In this document: positions 1-7,748 of the stretch, piece by piece
Layout: each line of letters starts with the position of its first letter
Position numbering within the stretch: the stretch's first letter is position 1
Assembly (NCBI RefSeq): GCF_003014735.1
Contig: NZ_PYAX01000021.1
Span: 36,990 to 100,989, forward strand
DNA length: 64,000 nucleotides
Origin: Saccharothrix carnea
GTDB taxonomy: Bacteria > Actinomycetota > Actinomycetes > Mycobacteriales > Pseudonocardiaceae
Reading direction: 5' to 3'
Position numbers and translations under genes: made by a program
The notes under the pieces: model-generated
What the model was told of the DNA's origin: nothing
Seen by the model: the letters and a program-made list of their open reading frames with translations, nothing else
Databases searched by the model: none

Positions 1-3
1 ACC

Positions 4-243
4 GTGCGCGTGAGATCCGCCGCGTTCACCGAAGCGATGCGCGCCCGGTTCGGCACCGAGTACAGGCTCGCTGCAGCGATGAGCGTCAACCGCTCCACCC
101 TGAACCGCGTCCTCACCGGCTCACTACGCCCCGGGCCGGCATTCATCGCCGGCGCCCTCACCGCGTTCGCCCCGATCACGTTCGACGCCCTCTTCGACAT
201 CGTCGCCACACCCGACACGACTCCCGACAGGTCCGCCCGGTGA
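4..243 (+). CDS. Small helix-turn-helix protein, possibly 5'-partial
   Basis: A 79-residue protein. Residues about 20-50 (from RLAAAMSVNRSTLNRVL onward) read as a lambda-repressor-type helix-turn-helix, so DNA binding is the likely role. The frame is open back to base 1, so the GTG at 4 may be internal and the gene may begin outside the window. It overlaps the next gene by the 4-base GTGA stop/start, which implies translational coupling with the TPR protein. A small HTH protein paired with a TPR protein resembles regulator pairs of actinobacterial accessory regions, but nothing shows its target. Confidence 0.55.
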   Translation: MRVRSAAFTEAMRARFGTEYRLAAAMSVNRSTLNRVLTGSLRPGPAFIAGALTAFAPITFDALFDIVATPDTTPDRSAR

Positions 244-1043
244 ACGACCCCAGACGCGCAGCCTCGCAGTTGCGCCGCGAACTGTCACAGGCCCGACACG
301 ACCCCGACCATGGCGTCCGGTTCGAACCCGACCGCGTCCTGACCACCCTGCGCGCGGTGACGGGCCAGCCGGAGACCGCGGTCGCGCTGCTGGCCGAGGT
401 CTGGCCCGCCATCCCGACCGACACGGACCCCGCCTGGCTACAAGCGCTGTGCGAGGCCGGGACCGAACCAGCCGCAGCCCTACCGACGTCCCTGCTGTCG
501 GCGGTGGCATTCCGCCGCGCCGCCCACACCCTGCGTACCCGAGGACTACTCCGCCTCGCCGCCCACCAGGGCATGCGTGAACTGGCCGTCCATCGAGTCC
601 GCGATGACGACCCCGGTGCCACCGCCGCGGCCCTGCACGACCTGGCTCGGACCTACCGCGCCCAAGGGCGCCTGCACAAAGTCATCGACTGCGCCGACGA
701 AACACTGGAAACCCACCAACGACACCACAACCAGCCCAGCACCGCCCACACCCTGGCACACCTCGGCACCCTGATGATCGAGGTCGGACGGCACGACTCG
801 GCGGTCAAGTACCTCACCCGCGCCGACAAGGCGCTCGAACAACTACCCGACCCCATCCGACGAGCCGAATGCCTGGTCGACCTCGGCCGCGCACTGTGGC
901 TGTCGGGCAACCACACCACCGCCCACCGCGCGTTCAACCGCGCCCTGGCCGTGGCGATCGGCCTCGACGACGCTGTCGCGCACCGGATCCGCGACGCCGT
1001 GACGGAGGCCAGACAAACACCGTCCATCGCGGACGCGGATTGA
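240..1043 (+). CDS. Tetratricopeptide repeat protein
   Basis: A 267-residue soluble protein with no signal peptide. From about residue 100 it is built of helical hairpins with TPR spacing (ALHDLARTYRAQGRLHKVID, then AHTLAHLGTLMIEVGRHDSA, then AECLVDLGRALWLSGNHTTA). TPR arrays bind peptides or proteins. Such proteins in Actinobacteria are often regulator partners, which fits the HTH gene it overlaps at GTGA. The N-terminal 90 residues have no motif I recognise. The function is not known; TPR content is well supported, the regulatory role is inference. Confidence 0.7.
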   Translation: MNDPRRAASQLRRELSQARHDPDHGVRFEPDRVLTTLRAVTGQPETAVALLAEVWPAIPTDTDPAWLQALCEAGTEPAAALPTSLLSAVAFRRAAHTLRTRGLLRLAAHQGMRELAVHRVRDDDPGATAAALHDLARTYRAQGRLHKVIDCADETLETHQRHHNQPSTAHTLAHLGTLMIEVGRHDSAVKYLTRADKALEQLPDPIRRAECLVDLGRALWLSGNHTTAHRAFNRALAVAIGLDDAVAHRIRDAVTEARQTPSIADAD

Positions 1044-1078
1044 TCGACACCGTCACACAACGCCGTCGTTTCGAGGGT

Positions 1079-1282
1079 TCACGCACCCCAGGGGTAGTAA
1101 GCGCTATGGGCATCGAAAGCCCGGTTGAGCTCCGCGTCGGTCGCCAACTCGTCCACCACCACCGACGCCACGGCCGCCAGCCCGGCGACGTCGAGCACAC
1201 TGTAGACGGCGTGGGTGATAGCCGCGTAGCGCTCCGCCGGAACATCCAGCGGCAACGTGACCTTTATCCTACGGTGATCCAT
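1079..1282 (-). CDS. Small hypothetical protein
   Basis: A 67-residue protein starting at the ATG at 1282 (MDHRRIKVTLPLDVPAERY). It has an amphipathic helical middle (AITHAVYSVLDVAGLAAVAS) and an acidic, aromatic C-terminus (AHSAYYPWGA). An in-frame extension to 1318 exists, but the first residues there look non-coding. It has no membrane segment and no motif that assigns a function. It is convergent with the TPR gene, with 35 bases between the stops. Confidence 0.45.
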   Translation of the reverse strand: MDHRRIKVTLPLDVPAERYAAITHAVYSVLDVAGLAAVASVVVDELATDAELNRAFDAHSAYYPWGA

Positions 1283-1320
1283 AGGCGAAGCGTGCCGGTG
1301 GACCACAGGGGCGAACAAGC

Positions 1321-1488
1321 ATGTACGACTGGCTCTTTCGGGTCTACTTCACCGCTCAATCCGCCTCCACCAACGCTCCAACCCACCGACAACGAGAACA
1401 CACTCTCGCCCAACCGCCGACGTCGCCGCCCTCGACGGCTCACCCACCGCAGCACGGGGTAGACCAACGCCGGTTAGGCGTTCAGTAA
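1321..1488 (+). CDS. Candidate short ORF, divergent
   Basis: A 55-codon ORF beginning MYDWLFRVYFTAQS with an AGGGGCG ribosome-binding sequence 8 bases upstream. Its stop codon TAA lies in the centre of the large palindrome at 1466-1509. The C-terminal half is low-complexity Pro/His/Thr and unlike a folded protein. It could be a genuine small gene, a decayed fragment, or chance. Confidence 0.2.
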   Translation: MYDWLFRVYFTAQSASTNAPTHRQREHTLAQPPTSPPSTAHPPQHGVDQRRLGVQ

Positions 1489-1509
1489 ACTGAACGCCTA
1501 ACCGGTGTT
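1466..1509. repeat. Long near-perfect palindrome
   Basis: Bases 1470-1486 and 1489-1505 are perfect 17-base inverted arms (core TTCAGTAAACTGAA) separated by AA. Pairing continues outward to 1466 and 1509 with one G-T pair. There is no T-run on either side, so a classical intrinsic terminator is not obvious. It may be a terminator-like hairpin 130 bases beyond the end of the defence operon or an operator for a dimeric repressor. The sequence is certain; the role is not. Confidence 0.6.
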
Positions 1510-1638
1510 CCTCGCACCGTTGTTGCCAGCATCTCTGCAGATTGCAAGGTCTGGCTCGCATCGGACGTCAAGAAGTGGGCCAACCGCACCCGAAGCAAGG
1601 GCAACTGACTCGCTGGTCCCGCGCATGGAAGGCGGCCG

Positions 1639-4600
1639 CTACTCCACACTCCAGTCCACGAAGCCGAGCGTCTTCAGGTTCTCCTTGAGCGCCGTCACCT
1701 GGTCCGGCGTGAGTTTGTCGAGCCCGACACTCTCGATGTCGACGGTGATGCTGATCTGCACGTCGTTCGCAGCAAACAACGGCGTGATGATCTCGTCGCT
1801 GATCAAGCTTATGTCGCGGACTGGACGGGACGGATCGAGCGCTTTGGTGGCATGGAACTTCGTCGCCTTGATCGGGCGCGTCGACGATGAGCCCGGCGTG
1901 ACGACCTGGGTGCCGGGCTTGCCCGGTGTCTGGACGGCCGGCCCTGCGGAGCCAGCCGGGGAGGTTGTGGCCGGGCCTGTCTTTGCCTGCGCTGCCGCGA
2001 GCTCGTCGGCAATCTGCTTCTGCGCGACGGCTGGATCGACGATGAGCCCCGACGTGCTCACTGCGGGCGGTGGCTCCGTGATGGTCAGGCCGCGGTAGCG
2101 GCCGTCTTCGACCCCGTCGGCGTAGGCAAAGCCGTCCTGCTCCAGGAGGAGCACGTCGGTCATCCGCTTGACTGCCGTGTGGATGACGCCGTGATCACGC
2201 ACCCGTGGCATGAAGAGGTACTGGGTGAAGTAGCCGCAGAGGGTACTCACCTGGACGTGCGGCTGCTCGTCCCAAAGCTTCAGCTTGTCGATCTGCTGGC
2301 GCAGGAGCGACGCTGCGTAAGACTTGAGAACGAACTCGGTCGTTTCGGCCTTCTTGGTGACGCGCTCCGCGAGCGTGCCGTTGCCATTCATGATGATCGT
2401 CTCCAGCTCAACCGCGGCAGAGCCGGCTTCCTGGTATGGAACAATGATCCACTTATAGGTCTGGCGGATCGTGTCGGAGACTGCCCTCGTCGCCTGGGAG
2501 AGACGGCCCTCGACGACGGTGATGTTGTGCTGGTCGAGGTTCAGCTCGCGGACCCGCTGCTTCACCGACTGCCACGCCATCATGCGACGCAACACCGAGT
2601 CGAGCGTGTCGACCCGGTCGATGTCAGCGGCGAGAAAAACGAGCGCGTTCTTGTGAATGCGCGGCTGACCGCCACGGCGTGCAAGAAACTCCTGTGCGGC
2701 GTCGGCGGCCGTGGACTTTGCTTTCTTCGAGTGACACCGGTCGAGGCCGAAGATGACGAGCGCAGCGGTCGGCTCGTCCTCCACGTCGGCCGTGCCGCTG
2801 GGAACCCTGTGCACCCTGGCGAAGATGCCTCGGTCATTCTCCTCCCGCAGGATGCGGGTGAGCTCGGCATGAACCTCGGTAACGTCATAACCGTCTGCGA
2901 TCTCCTGGACTAACCGGGAGACGGTCTGCTGGAGCGAGAGCCAGTAGCGGTCCTGATCGCGGTTCATGTACTTGCCGCGGTCGGCGAGCTGCCGGAGTGC
3001 GTCGGTGACGTGCGCAGGGTTGTCCGTCGGATACGTCGCCCCGAGGACCACGCGCTTTTGCTCGATGCCGCCGATCGCGGTGCTGCCACCCGTGCGGGCG
3101 TTCTTGCTCACGCTCGGGGCGGTGCCCAGGAACACGACCCGGGCGACGCGCTTGCCGGCCATCGACTTCCCCAGGAGCGGGATGTCGGTATCGATGCTGT
3201 GCGCGGTCGAGCCGGAACCGGCGATATCGGCGTCGACGATGGGCTTCCACGGGTCGTCGAGGTGGCTGGTGATCTCCTCAAAGACCTTTGTGTCGTCCAG
3301 CGGGATGCTCGCGGGCATGATCAGGGCAGATTGGTCGCCGCGCACCCACAGAGCGTGGACAACGGTCGCCATGAGTCGTAGGACGCCTCGGGTACGCTGG
3401 AACCGTTCCAGCGTCGACCAGTCCTGGTAGAGCCGGTTGAACAACTCCGGGTGGATCGGGTAGGCGGCGCGCATCACATAACGGTATTGCGGCTGCTGAA
3501 CCTCGCTCGGGACCGCGTTCGCGTGCCGGCGGTAGTGGTCCTCGAACTTCGCTACGACCAAATCGCGGGCGTGGCTGCCCTCGTTGGCCAGCGGCTTGAA
3601 GAGCCGCCGGCGGACGATCTCGTAGGACTCCTCCACCGTCGCGGGCTGCCACGGCGTCTCGACGCGATGGATGACCGACCGCAGGCTCCGCAGGGCTTCC
3701 AATCCAGGGGTCCCACCGATCTCGTGCGCGTTGTCGACGATGCCGTCGCCCATGTCGCGTACCGAGTCCGACGCTGGCAGGGACACGACTAGCAGCGCGT
3801 TGTCGACCGCCTTGACAGCCTCCGTCAGCGACTGGGCGAAGGTCTGGTGCGCGTCGAAGGTCCCCCCAGCGTAGGGCTTCTCCGTGCCATGCGAATAGAG
3901 CTGCCTCACGTAGGCGACCCACTCATCGACGAGCACGACACACGGCGAGTAGGCCGCGAGCAGCGCGGCGAGCTCCGTGGTCGGCGGCGGGACTCCGTTG
4001 TCGTCGTACCGCGCGACGCGGGCGTAGCCCTCCTTGCCGCCGAGTTGCCAGGCCAACTCGCCCCACATCGTGCTGACGAAGGTGCCGTCCAACTTCTCAG
4101 TGCCGAGCACGGAAAGGTCATTGCCGACGATCACCGCCCGGTGGACACGGCCAGGGACGTCGGCCACGCCTACTTCGTCACAGATCTCGCGTACGCCGAG
4201 CAGGGAATCGGCCGAGGTACCTCCGGCGAGGTGGTAGACGGCGATCTCCGAGTGGGTCTTGCCGCCGCCGAACGTCGTCATCAGGTCGATCACCGGCTCG
4301 CCACCCGCGCCGTTGAGACGCTGCAGCGTCTGCGCCAGCAAGTACCTAAGACCGCGCGTGATGTAGGTCCGCTCGAAGAACTGCACCGGGTCGCCATACT
4401 CCGGGCGCGCGACCCCAAGTGCGACCTGGCGGAGGTCGGCGGCGAACTGCGCGAGCTGAAACGTCCCCTTCATGACATCGTCGTGCGGCTCGGCGACATC
4501 GCGCCACGCAGGTAGACCGCCCGTGTCCAGCCGAACCGTGAGCTGTCGCTCCGCTGTGGCCTGATACTGCTTCTGGTCCTTCTCGAAACGGAGCCGGCGC

Positions 4601-5010
4601 AGTTCCCGTCGCAGTTCGTCGACCTCGTCTGCTGGATTCACAGCGCCGATCTGCCGCAGCATGTGCTCACCATCGGACAGCACTCGCTCCGCCTGCTCGT
4701 CACTGAACTTGCCGCCGTGGGCCCATTGCTTCCGCGCGTCCCAGAGCGCCGACACGCAGCGCTTCGCCTCGTACGACACATGTTGGCAGAAGAGCGACTG
4801 CCACTGCTTGTCGAACACCCAGAACAGGTATGACGGATCATCGGTCTGATCGGCGAACTCCCGAGGTCCGGTTCCCGCAACCGCGCGGATCTGCGCCTGC
4901 CAAGTCTCACCGTACTTTCGCATCAAGAGGTCGGTCATCCACGGTCCGAGCCCCGCTGAGACAAGGTCAAGGACCCTTCCCACGCGCTCCTTGTTCGACA
5001 ATGCAGCCAC
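1639..5010 (-). CDS. Swt1-type HEPN / DUF499 ATPase of predicted defence module
   Basis: A 1,123-residue protein, last gene of the three-gene operon. Residues 1-120 match the Swt1-type HEPN domain, with an R-x4-H motif at R93-H98 (RKQWAH); HEPN domains are commonly RNases. A charged coiled-coil-like stretch (about 128-150) leads to the DUF499 ATPase, with Walker A TTFGGGKTH at 245-253 and Walker B VVLVDEW at 358-364. A Pro/Ser/Thr linker near 1010-1045 precedes a C-terminal module (from FHATKALDPS) typical of DUF499 proteins. The GTG start shares one base with the methylase stop (TAGTG). HEPN-DUF499 proteins occur beside DUF1156 methylases in predicted anti-phage islands. The nuclease role is inference, because the residue after R93 is Lys rather than the usual polar N/D/H. 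Confidence 0.85.
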   Translation of the reverse strand: MAALSNKERVGRVLDLVSAGLGPWMTDLLMRKYGETWQAQIRAVAGTGPREFADQTDDPSYLFWVFDKQWQSLFCQHVSYEAKRCVSALWDARKQWAHGGKFSDEQAERVLSDGEHMLRQIGAVNPADEVDELRRELRRLRFEKDQKQYQATAERQLTVRLDTGGLPAWRDVAEPHDDVMKGTFQLAQFAADLRQVALGVARPEYGDPVQFFERTYITRGLRYLLAQTLQRLNGAGGEPVIDLMTTFGGGKTHSEIAVYHLAGGTSADSLLGVREICDEVGVADVPGRVHRAVIVGNDLSVLGTEKLDGTFVSTMWGELAWQLGGKEGYARVARYDDNGVPPPTTELAALLAAYSPCVVLVDEWVAYVRQLYSHGTEKPYAGGTFDAHQTFAQSLTEAVKAVDNALLVVSLPASDSVRDMGDGIVDNAHEIGGTPGLEALRSLRSVIHRVETPWQPATVEESYEIVRRRLFKPLANEGSHARDLVVAKFEDHYRRHANAVPSEVQQPQYRYVMRAAYPIHPELFNRLYQDWSTLERFQRTRGVLRLMATVVHALWVRGDQSALIMPASIPLDDTKVFEEITSHLDDPWKPIVDADIAGSGSTAHSIDTDIPLLGKSMAGKRVARVVFLGTAPSVSKNARTGGSTAIGGIEQKRVVLGATYPTDNPAHVTDALRQLADRGKYMNRDQDRYWLSLQQTVSRLVQEIADGYDVTEVHAELTRILREENDRGIFARVHRVPSGTADVEDEPTAALVIFGLDRCHSKKAKSTAADAAQEFLARRGGQPRIHKNALVFLAADIDRVDTLDSVLRRMMAWQSVKQRVRELNLDQHNITVVEGRLSQATRAVSDTIRQTYKWIIVPYQEAGSAAVELETIIMNGNGTLAERVTKKAETTEFVLKSYAASLLRQQIDKLKLWDEQPHVQVSTLCGYFTQYLFMPRVRDHGVIHTAVKRMTDVLLLEQDGFAYADGVEDGRYRGLTITEPPPAVSTSGLIVDPAVAQKQIADELAAAQAKTGPATTSPAGSAGPAVQTPGKPGTQVVTPGSSSTRPIKATKFHATKALDPSRPVRDISLISDEIITPLFAANDVQISITVDIESVGLDKLTPDQVTALKENLKTLGFVDWSVE

Positions 5011-7748
5011 TAGAACAATCCGTCCTTCTCTGTCGCTGAGATTGCGAGTAGGTCTGACCAGCTGCCGATAAGCGCGTTGTAGCGTTCTTGGTCCCTGGTC
5101 CAGCCCTTCCGCGCGGCGATCGCGTGCAGCCGGTACACAAGCGATTGGGCGGAGTCTCGGAACGTACCCAACTCGCCCATCAGCCGTCCGGCGTCCCGTG
5201 TACCGCCACCGTCGATCAGGCGATCCGCAAGGTGGTGCACCGCCTCCCAGGCGGTAGGCCGGGTATCCTCATTGGGTGTCCAGGTGCGGTCCATCGGCTC
5301 AGCGCCCAGTACCGCTACGAATCCCGGCTTCGGGTAACCAACCACTCCCGCACGCTTCAACTCATCGACGGAGATTCCCTGCGGCCGTGCCAAGTGGTCG
5401 GCTTCACCGAAGGCGGCAGCCGTCCAGCCGTGGCGCTCCCACCATGAAACGGCAAACCGGGAGTAGGGATCCAGTTCACCTTCCTGCTCATCTAGGACCT
5501 CCCCCAACGCAGCGCTGATAAGCCGTAGCGCCTGCTCGACGGGCACTGCCTTGCCTGCCTGGTCTAGGACCTGGCGATAACGGGAGTACACCTGCATTCC
5601 TGGACCCATTGCGGCTTGCGCTAGATCAACTGGGAGGATGCCCGCCGCTTGAAAGTCTTGAACTGCTGGCTTGAGTTCACGCCGAAGGGATCGGTTGAAC
5701 TCGCCCAGCGAACACGAGCCAGCGGTGAGCGGACGTGGGCGGCAGACCATGACTACGTACGTCGCTACTGCGTTCGTACCTTGTCCAATCATGCGTGTGC
5801 TGCCTGTGCCGTGAATGGGCCATGTGCCGGTAACCTCCAAGTCTGCCTGCACCATCGCCGTGAGAATCGACGACCAGCGCGTCTCTTCTTCTCGGCCCCC
5901 CTTCTGTTCTTTGCTGGCGTAAACGACGAGCATCGGAAGATCCGGAGCCATCGATCGCTGAAGGTTCCTGAAAGTCTCGGTGAACCCTTCGATGAAGTAA
6001 GTACGAGCTGCAGCGGGGTTGTTCGAGTGATGCGCGGCCACTGCAGTCAGTTCGCCATGACGGGGAGCTGCAATCGTTTGATAAAGATCGGGATGGACAT
6101 CGCGTAGTGCGAGGCGGTGCCAGATATAGAAGTAGTCCGATAGGTCCGCGTAGCCGATGGCATCGAAGTAGGGCGGGTCTGTCGCGACTAGGGCCGGCTC
6201 AGGTGGACTGCTGGAACGAGCGTCTGCCCGCCGTACTTGCCCATTCCCACTAGGCGCGTAAACAAGAGAATCAAGAACTGTCGGAAGTGAGCTCGCCCAG
6301 GTGCCTCCCTCGCCAACTGCGTCCAACTCGGGAAAGTCCCATGTCATCGGGACGTCGTTTCGACCAAAGGCAGCATTAAATCGCGTTGTTGTGCCATCGC
6401 TCTTGACTGTCACACGAGCTTGGGTGGAGTTACTCATCGCCAGTCGCCCAAGAGCCAGACCCAGCAGGGTTGCCACTGCGTCCGCCCAGTCGCGACTGCC
6501 GCCGTCCTTCATTACTCGCTCATGTACTTGCGCGACGAGTTCGGCAAATGTGGTCAGTGTCAGAAGTTGACGACGTGTGTACAGGTCCGCCTGATGCTTC
6601 AGCCCGAAGCGGGGTCCGGAGAACCAGCGCGGGATATTGGGGAGCGGAATATTCGGGAAGTCTTCTATGGCCGGAACGCTCGCGGCCGCGTCGATCTCGT
6701 CCTGTGACGGAGCGCGGTGGTGCCGTCGACCCTCCTTCTCCACAATGACCGCCGTCATCCGAAGGCCCATGCGGCCAGCGGAACCCTCGGCAGCGACGTA
6801 CGCCTCATCGAGCACGCCTGGGCAGGCGACGCATACGAAGGCAGCCCCTCTGCCGACCTTCGGCGGTTCGGGAGCCTCGCCCGCCCTTTGTCCGCTTATC
6901 ACTCTCAATACGAGCTGGCCGTCCTGGACTGAGGGCTCGATCCAGGCGCGCTCCCCAGCCTTCTTCGACAGCCACCAAGACGTAGTCAACACCGTCTCGA
7001 TACCGCAGGTCGGATTCGGGCACTTGATTGTGCGAGCCCAGAGCCAAGCGATAGGCTTCTCATCAGAATGGAGCGGATAGTAGACTTGAAGCTTCTCCCA
7101 CGCCTGGGCGCGGATCAAGGCGGCATAGAAGGAGACATCCGCCTTGATCCCCTCGTACTCGGGGTAAATATGCTTACCGGAGGAGGCGTCGAATAGGCTG
7201 TTTTCCCTCGCGGAGGAGACGCCTCTAGGACGCTTGCGGCCCGGTCGAGGAGCATCCCGTGCGTGCAGCGGCTGCATGCCGTGGACCCTGGGCAGAAGTT
7301 CCGTCAGCGTGCGGGTGATCAGCGCAGGAACCGGATTGAGGTCAGTGCCGTAGGTCGGCAACCCGAGCCTCTGCCCTTCTACAAGAGTCGATCCGCCGCC
7401 ACAAAAGGGATCGAATACCGTTGGGAGACCATTCGGGAACTGCGACAGCAGGATACGCTGTGCCTCGGACATGGAGTCGGCGTCAGGCAGATCCGCCATA
7501 TTCGCCACGAGCCGCTTGATGAGGTCCAGCAGGTATGCACGCTTCTCTTCATCACCAGGGTCATCCACAAGAGCAGCAAAGAGAAGCGCGCGCCAAGCCG
7601 GTAGGGGCGCAGGCGCGAACCACTTGTGCAAATTCCGAATTGTGCCGCTCTTGCGCTCCTTATCAGCCTTGCACGCGGCGTTGATCTCGGCGAGCGGCAT
7701 GGCGACCTCGATGAGCTTCTTCTTCCTCGGCGACTGAGCGGTGCTCAC
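5010..7748 (-). CDS. DUF1156 DNA methylase of predicted defence module
   Basis: A 912-residue protein from a GTG at 7748 that overlaps the helicase stop as GTGA. A longer frame to 7811 exists, but coupling favours 7748. The N-terminal DUF1156 region (RKKKLIEVAMPL ... HKWFAPAPLPAWR) is followed by the methyltransferase SAM-binding motif FDPFCGGGS at 112-120 and the catalytic DPPY at 524-527, as in amino (N6-A or N4-C) DNA methylases. Between them, CPNPTC (243-248) and CVAC (306-309) look like a split zinc ribbon. The likely role is to mark host DNA so that the helicase or HEPN partner spares it. A dedicated target-recognition domain is not obvious, so the methylated sequence cannot be predicted. 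Confidence 0.85.
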   Translation of the reverse strand: MSTAQSPRKKKLIEVAMPLAEINAACKADKERKSGTIRNLHKWFAPAPLPAWRALLFAALVDDPGDEEKRAYLLDLIKRLVANMADLPDADSMSEAQRILLSQFPNGLPTVFDPFCGGGSTLVEGQRLGLPTYGTDLNPVPALITRTLTELLPRVHGMQPLHARDAPRPGRKRPRGVSSARENSLFDASSGKHIYPEYEGIKADVSFYAALIRAQAWEKLQVYYPLHSDEKPIAWLWARTIKCPNPTCGIETVLTTSWWLSKKAGERAWIEPSVQDGQLVLRVISGQRAGEAPEPPKVGRGAAFVCVACPGVLDEAYVAAEGSAGRMGLRMTAVIVEKEGRRHHRAPSQDEIDAAASVPAIEDFPNIPLPNIPRWFSGPRFGLKHQADLYTRRQLLTLTTFAELVAQVHERVMKDGGSRDWADAVATLLGLALGRLAMSNSTQARVTVKSDGTTTRFNAAFGRNDVPMTWDFPELDAVGEGGTWASSLPTVLDSLVYAPSGNGQVRRADARSSSPPEPALVATDPPYFDAIGYADLSDYFYIWHRLALRDVHPDLYQTIAAPRHGELTAVAAHHSNNPAAARTYFIEGFTETFRNLQRSMAPDLPMLVVYASKEQKGGREEETRWSSILTAMVQADLEVTGTWPIHGTGSTRMIGQGTNAVATYVVMVCRPRPLTAGSCSLGEFNRSLRRELKPAVQDFQAAGILPVDLAQAAMGPGMQVYSRYRQVLDQAGKAVPVEQALRLISAALGEVLDEQEGELDPYSRFAVSWWERHGWTAAAFGEADHLARPQGISVDELKRAGVVGYPKPGFVAVLGAEPMDRTWTPNEDTRPTAWEAVHHLADRLIDGGGTRDAGRLMGELGTFRDSAQSLVYRLHAIAARKGWTRDQERYNALIGSWSDLLAISATEKDGLF

